This document shows, piece by piece, positions 7,009 to 10,704 of a stretch of DNA of 10,704 nt. The stretch's first letter is position 1; every line of letters begins with the position of its first letter. The stretch is from Amoebophrya sp. AT5.2 (lineage: Eukaryota > Sar > Dinophyceae > Syndiniales > Amoebophryaceae), in assembly GCA_005223375.1 (NCBI GenBank), contig RXOD01006316.1, positions 1 to 10,704 of the forward strand. Reading direction: 5' to 3'. The position numbers were made by a program, and so were the translations under genes. The notes beneath the pieces are model-generated. The model made no database searches and was not told the origin of the DNA. It saw only the letters and a program-made list of their open reading frames with translations.

Positions 7009-10000
7009 ATGCAGTCTTCCGCCATCTCACCTCTTCATGCTCGGGCGGCCGACTTCCTCAAGTCAATGGCCGCTCCTCTCATCCCCCCAAGTCAATCGCC
7101 GTCTCAGGAGGGATACGGATCTGTGTCTGGCGACTACAATTTCGATTTCAGCATTCGGTTGGAGGGCGGGGGCAGCTTCTCCAATACGGGCATCTTGGTC
7201 GCTTCGGCCAACGAGAGGAAGGCGGAAAGTGGCTCGGAGCTGCCGCTCGGCATAAAGTGCAGCTGGAAGCGGAGGTCGGTAAATAAATCTCTGGTCTACT
7301 TTTTATTTAATTTTAAGCTCCTGTCGCAAGAATGTGGTGCCGCTCGCGGTCTTCACGATTCGTAGAGGGTCCCCCAGTACTACCACACGCACACGCACTC
7401 GCACACCGAGCTGCAATATATAACAACTACTACTTCTACACGCCGATTTTTAATTTTTTTCTTGTTTCCATTAAATTGCTTATTATTTCGTTCTTTCTGC
7501 TACGTATCGATAAAAAAAGTAGTTTATTTTTATGTTTCTAACTTCCACCTCTACTTGCTTGGCAGAATCCTGTCGTCTGGCGGCGGTGGTTCTTCTTCCT
7601 CCAGTTCGACTCCTGGAAGCGAAGGCCTCCTGGTGGAAATAGCCGGGATCAGCACGAACATGTACCAAATTTCCGCGGACGACATCGGGTGCAAGATCGT
7701 GGTGGAAGCGCGGCTCGCGGACCTTAACCACCACCAGTATCGGGGCGTGGCGGTCGGGGAAATCGGTCCCTTCGAACTCGACATCTCGACGCGACGGAGT
7801 CTCGACAACAGCATCGGCGCGGGCGGCAGCCGGTTTCCAGTCACCTTCTACAAAGGTGAGGGCGGCGTGGGGAAACAAAACTACATGCTGCACGTCAGCG
7901 CGGAAGAGATCAAAGTGATACAGCCAGGAATGACGGAGAGGTCCGATGCGAGAAGTGCTTTGGTGATGTGTTTCGAAGATCATTAAAGTTGCGCTCGGAT
8001 GGTTGCGGTTGGTGGTCCTGCTCTGAAGATGGTGCTCCACGACAGACAGGAGTACGCGAACAGGCGCCGCTCGATTATGACATAATCCCAATGACTTCAA
8101 CAACATCTTCCCAGGTTTGACCGCGAAATCTCGATCGCGTACACGGGGGAGTATCCAAGAGTTCTGATTCACCCCCTTGACACTCTCAAGTTTAAACTCC
8201 TCATCGACAACAACACGGAGATGCACTTCGGCTCGTTGTCCCGTCAGTCCCGCGACCTCATCGCCCTCACAATCCGCTGCTTCCATGCGAGAAGGTACAA
8301 GAAGATGCAACTGGTTGGATTTTTGGTGACAGAGTCGCGTCGTGCGCAAAAGCTGCGCAGCCTCTCAAGAAGTAGTAGATGAGCTGAATCAAAGACAAAA
8401 ACGTGATCAGGCACATCGGCACCGCGGCGCTGCTCGACCGAGTGTTTGCGAATCCGGGCAACCACGGCGGCGGCAGTTTGCACCCGGGGGGCGGCATCGA
8501 GAGTGTGCTCGACCTCTGCCTGTACACCGACCGGTTGCGCGGCGAGCTGATCCGGCAGCTGGAAACGCGGACGGCCATCGAGAAGCAGTACAACAAAATC
8601 TCCACCGAAAAAACCTTCCTGGACGACCAGCTGCACGACACAATCACCAGCTTCACCGGCATGATCCAAGATCTGCAGGATCAGGTAGTACTTAAGTTAC
8701 TTTACTAGGTTTTCTCATCAACTTGTTCCGATTCATTTCATCCTTTTTTTCCTCCAGGTCCAGACTTCCGCTGGTGCACCAGGAGCTGCCTCCTCGTCCT
8801 CCAAGAACAGCGGGCAACATATCCTCGGGTCACTGGAGAATCTGCAGAACAAGAAGCTGGAGAATTTGCAGAACGAAAACGCCAACCTGAAGATCGAGGT
8901 GGAGGAGCAGCGCCGCCAGCTGCTGCAGGAGAAGCACCGCAACAAACTAGCCAACCCCTTCGGCAGCGGGGGCGGCGAGACGATCTACGGCGCGAGAGGA
9001 GGTTCTTCCGACCAGGCTTTAGGGATGCGAGACCAGCGATGCGATAAGTGGCTAAATTGTGGTGTTGATTGTAGTTTGGGGGGCCTTTGAGGGGGGCCTC
9101 TTCGCGAGGTTGCCCTTATTTTGGCTAGGTCCGAAGAAGAAGACCGCAGTACTAGGGGCAGTGGCGGCATTCTAGGGTTGGCGTTGGCAAGCCTGGCACC
9201 GTTGTCAGACCCTACGCCTACACCTCCTGACAGGAGGAGAGCGCCACCCTGTGCGCCCTCTTTTGTTCCCCTGGCCGCTAGTCCTAGTTACAGCAGGCCC
9301 TATTACCGTACTATCCACCGGCTTGCCGCACTTACCATCTGGTCCCCCGTTATAACATTCCGAGATCGCCCGGCTGAAAGAGGAGAACCGGCGGCTGCTG
9401 CGATCGTCTGAGGCCCCGAGTCTTGACCTGAAGAGACTGCGAAACGACAACGAGCAACTCCTCGCAGAGAGGACGCAGCTGATGAGCCGGCTGCAGCAGG
9501 CGGACCGCGAGAAGGCGGAACTCAGCTCGAACTTCGTGTACGTGAAGTCGGAGTACGACAAAATGCAGATGAGAAACGGAGGGGCTGCTTCGTCGAGCAG
9601 CGGAGCGGGAGCCGCCTTGTTTGGTTCCGGCGGCTTCGCGGGCAGCGACGGAGACGGAGGCGGGGAGTACTATAAAACATATATAATTTATGTTGCACTG
9701 CGACTCGGACTCCTGGTGCCGCCGCGAGTGCGAGTGCAATTGGATTGCCGATGTAGATTTTTGCCTTCTATAATGTGCATCTGCAGGTGTACTTAGTTCT
9801 AGATGTTGTGATATCGCGTGCTGCTGGAAAACCGTAACTACTTCTGATGGCGCCTCCGCACCTCCTCGGCGCATAATTCATTCATAGAAGATGAAGATGA
9901 ACATGCACATATACAACAATATCTTCGGAAACAAATGAAATATAGCTCGGCGGCCTTTCGTGCTTTGCAGGAGGAGGCCAGCCGGTTGAAGGAGGAGCGC

Positions 10001-10360
10001 AGCCGGTTGGCTGCCCGTGTCGAGCAGCTCACACAGGACGCGGAGAAGTCAAAGACCACCCAGGACCAGGGCATGGAGCGCGTCCTCACTAGCAACGCCA
10101 GGCTCCTGGAGGAGAAGGACCGGCTGGTACGGGAAGTGGAGCGGGTTTCCAGGCTCTACGCGGAAGCCGTCGCGGGCAGTTCGCTGTCGTCGCAGGGTCA
10201 GGGGCAGGGTCAGGGAGGCGGCTACGGAAGCGAAGGCGAACTGCAGAAGCAAGTGAGGAATCTGCAGCTGGAGGCGCTCGCAAAGGACGAGCGGATCCGG
10301 GGGTTGGAAGCGGAAAACGCCACACTGAAAAACAGGATAAGAAAACTGGCGAGTGTGTGA
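7009..10360 (+). CDS. gene C: AIR9-like domain plus coiled-coil protein, seven exons
   Basis: The proposed exons are 7009-7274, 7566-7940, 8115-8290, 8386-8684, 8758-8979, about 9365-9664 and 9971-10360, giving about 675 residues. Residues 1-30 are Ser/Pro-rich. Residues 80-210 resemble an A9-type repeat of the microtubule protein AIR9: IKCSWKRR, then YQISADDIGCKIVVEA with the Tyr-x5-Asp-Ile-Gly spacing, then IGPFELD. Residues 214-273 (RFDREISIAYTGEYPRVLIH to SRDLIALTIRCFHAR) resemble the C-terminal end of AIR9. From about residue 325 the protein is a long coiled coil with heptads rich in Leu, Glu, Gln and Arg, broken by Ser/Gly-rich linkers at about 380, 440, 530 and 605. A structural role on microtubules, a basal body or a centrosome is inferred. 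Third positions are strongly GC-rich. The ATG follows GAAGAAAG. Exons 3-4 and 5-7 need non-canonical junctions. The resemblance is from memory of the family, not a search. Confidence 0.75.
7275..7565 (+). other. gene C intron 1, GT-AG (291 nt)
   Basis: The junction reads CGGAG|GTCGGTAA at the left and TTGGCAG|AATCC at the right. It leaves two bases of a codon and is completed in frame to give RRILSSGG. The other GT, at 7279, would break the frame with this acceptor. Read-through meets a stop at 7363. The interior is T-rich toward its 3' half, as expected. The left junction again follows GAG. Confidence 0.75.
7941..8114 (+). other. gene C intron 2, GT-AG (174 nt)
   Basis: The donor GAGAG|GTCCGA and acceptor TTCCCAG|GTTTG keep the frame (phase 2), giving MTERFDREI. 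Read-through would stop at 7984. Introns 1 and 2 have similar donors (GTCGG, GTCCG) and the same phase. Confidence 0.8.
8291..8385 (+). other. gene C intron 3, boundaries unresolved (about 95 nt)
   Basis: The frame changes between the conserved stretch ending CFHAR and the one beginning KDKNVIRHIG, so an intron is needed. The clear donor AAG|GTACAA at 8295 has no AG acceptor in the right phase after the TGA at 8385. Direct repeats GAA at 8291-8293 and 8386-8388 allow a 95-nt removal that gives HARIKDKNV. An alternative is a 56-nt GT-AG intron at 8339-8394, which would extend exon 3 by about 16 residues. I favour the first because it joins the conserved parts closely. Confidence 0.4.
8685..8757 (+). 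other. gene C intron 4, GT-AG (73 nt)
   Basis: This is a textbook junction: CAG|GTAGTA at the left, a pyrimidine tract with seven T, then CTCCAG|GTC at the right. It is phase 0 and joins LQDQ to VQTSAG. It contains an in-frame stop (8706-8708). It is the most conventional intron in the window and shows that the ordinary splice signals are in use. Confidence 0.85.
8833..8874 (+). repeat. 18-bp direct repeat coding for a heptad-like duplication
   Basis: Two 18-base copies (8833-8850 and 8857-8874, one difference) separated by six bases encode LENLQN twice. This is a 24-base tandem duplication within the coiled-coil exon and lengthens the helix by eight residues. Confidence 0.8.
8980..9364 (+). 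other. gene C intron 5, non-canonical (385 nt)
   Basis: CGAGA at 8976-8980 recurs at 9361-9365. Removing 385 bases shifts the frame exactly as needed to join SGGGE to IARLKEENRRLL, the resumption of the coiled coil. Exon 5 otherwise runs to a stop at 9088-9090, and the downstream frame has a stop at 9353. No GT lies at the left repeat; the possible starts are GA, AG, AC or CG. A perfect 7-bp stem (CCTCCTG with CAGGAGG) lies at 9223-9237. No long inverted repeat was found at the two ends. Confidence 0.6.
9665..9970 (+). other. gene C intron 6, non-canonical (306 nt)
   Basis: GGAG at 9664-9667 recurs at 9970-9973. Removing 306 bases keeps the frame and joins GDGGGE to the coiled-coil stretch EASRLKEERSRL. 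The right edge looks like a normal acceptor (CTTTGCAG|GAG), but the only nearby GT (9667) is out of phase with it. A GA-AG intron or a slide within GGAG would fit. Read-through of exon 6 gives a Tyr/Ile/Cys-rich stretch ending at a stop at 9794, unlike the helix on either side. Confidence 0.6.
10193..10216 (+). repeat. 6-bp repeat encoding Gln-Gly
   Basis: Four copies of CAGGGN in a row encode QGQGQGQG in a flexible linker between two coiled-coil segments of gene C. Such short repeats vary in number by slippage. Confidence 0.8.
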
Positions 10361-10704
10361 GCAGGTGGATCCACGCTATCGATTGACAGACGACTGTTGT
10401 CGATTGAGCTGATGGAACTAGATGTTGACGTACTCGTACTTACAACCCCCAGAAGGGTAATATAAAAGTATCTTAGGCAGTAACTGCCGTGGATTCATAA
10501 TCATCAAAAGTATCATATCATCCACATTCTTTCAGGAGTCCATGGAGCAAGTACTTAGCTGTGGGATAGAGGCAGGAGGAGCGCCTCGGCTTTCATAACT
10601 ACCGTGCCTCGTCCTCGTGAATCAGTACGCTTTTATTTGGTTTTGCTTCCCGTGGCGCGGCTCGGGATCCTGTAAATACACTAGTAGATTTCACTTGTTA
10701 AATC
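10361..10704. other. sequence after gene C, possible short last exon
   Basis: Gene C meets a stop at 10358-10360. GAG at 10351-10353 and GAG at 10536-10538 after a good acceptor (CATTCTTTCAG) would allow a 185-nt intron, giving the ending LASPWSKYLAVG and a stop at 10567-10569. This would replace only the last residue with about ten others. The pattern matches the other non-canonical introns, but the gain is small and chance is possible. The 8-base word TCGATTGA occurs twice, at 10379-10386 and 10400-10407. No other gene is seen to the end of the window. Confidence 0.4.

Noticed and set aside
7483..8349. 288-codon minus-strand frame opposite gene C exons 2 and 3
   Set aside because: It is the complement of GC-rich third-position coding sequence and of introns. 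The plus strand carries the conserved domain.
9108..9128. Partial match to the dinoflagellate spliced leader (GCC and ATTTTGGCT) inside gene C intron 5
   Set aside because: Only about nine contiguous bases agree, the leader ending CAAG is missing, and it lies inside an intron rather than before an exon.

Overview
The window reads as a compact eukaryotic nuclear locus, most like an alveolate and in particular a dinoflagellate relative such as the Syndiniales/Amoebophrya group. This placement is an inference. It rests on three things: intron-rich genes all on the + strand, several introns that cannot be spliced GT-AG but are bounded by short direct repeats, and inverted-repeat elements lying inside introns and between genes. 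Introner-like elements with terminal inverted repeats and non-canonical splice sites are known from Amoebophrya and other dinoflagellates. No RNA gene, prokaryotic operon, phage or CRISPR feature is visible.

Layout: 1-478 has no gene, but holds a 243-bp inverted-repeat element (99-341) and a 20-bp perfect AT palindrome. Gene A (479-1870) is a two-exon gene for an unrecognised acidic, low-complexity protein. 1871-4520 has no convincing gene; it holds a second inverted-repeat element with 5-bp flanking repeats (2535-2840), a near-perfect 60-bp tandem duplication (3316-3432), a 16-bp palindrome (3891-3906) and a 15-bp direct repeat just upstream of the next gene. Gene B (4521-6203) is a two-exon formyltransferase of the methionyl-tRNA/sugar formyltransferase superfamily with large low-complexity insertions. 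6204-7008 has only doubtful open frames. Gene C (7009-10360) is a seven-exon gene whose product combines an AIR9-like region with a long C-terminal coiled coil, suggesting a cytoskeletal or centrosomal role. The tail to 10704 may hold one more short exon.

The most interesting signal is the splicing. Canonical GT-AG introns (three in gene C) sit beside introns with no usable GT. At the non-canonical ones a short repeat, GAG in four of five cases, occurs on both sides, and deleting one copy plus the intervening sequence restores the protein frame. One of these introns, in gene B, also has 11-bp inverted repeats near its ends, which suggests that transposon-like elements inserted at GAG targets and are now removed as introns. 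The three genes have no evident functional link.
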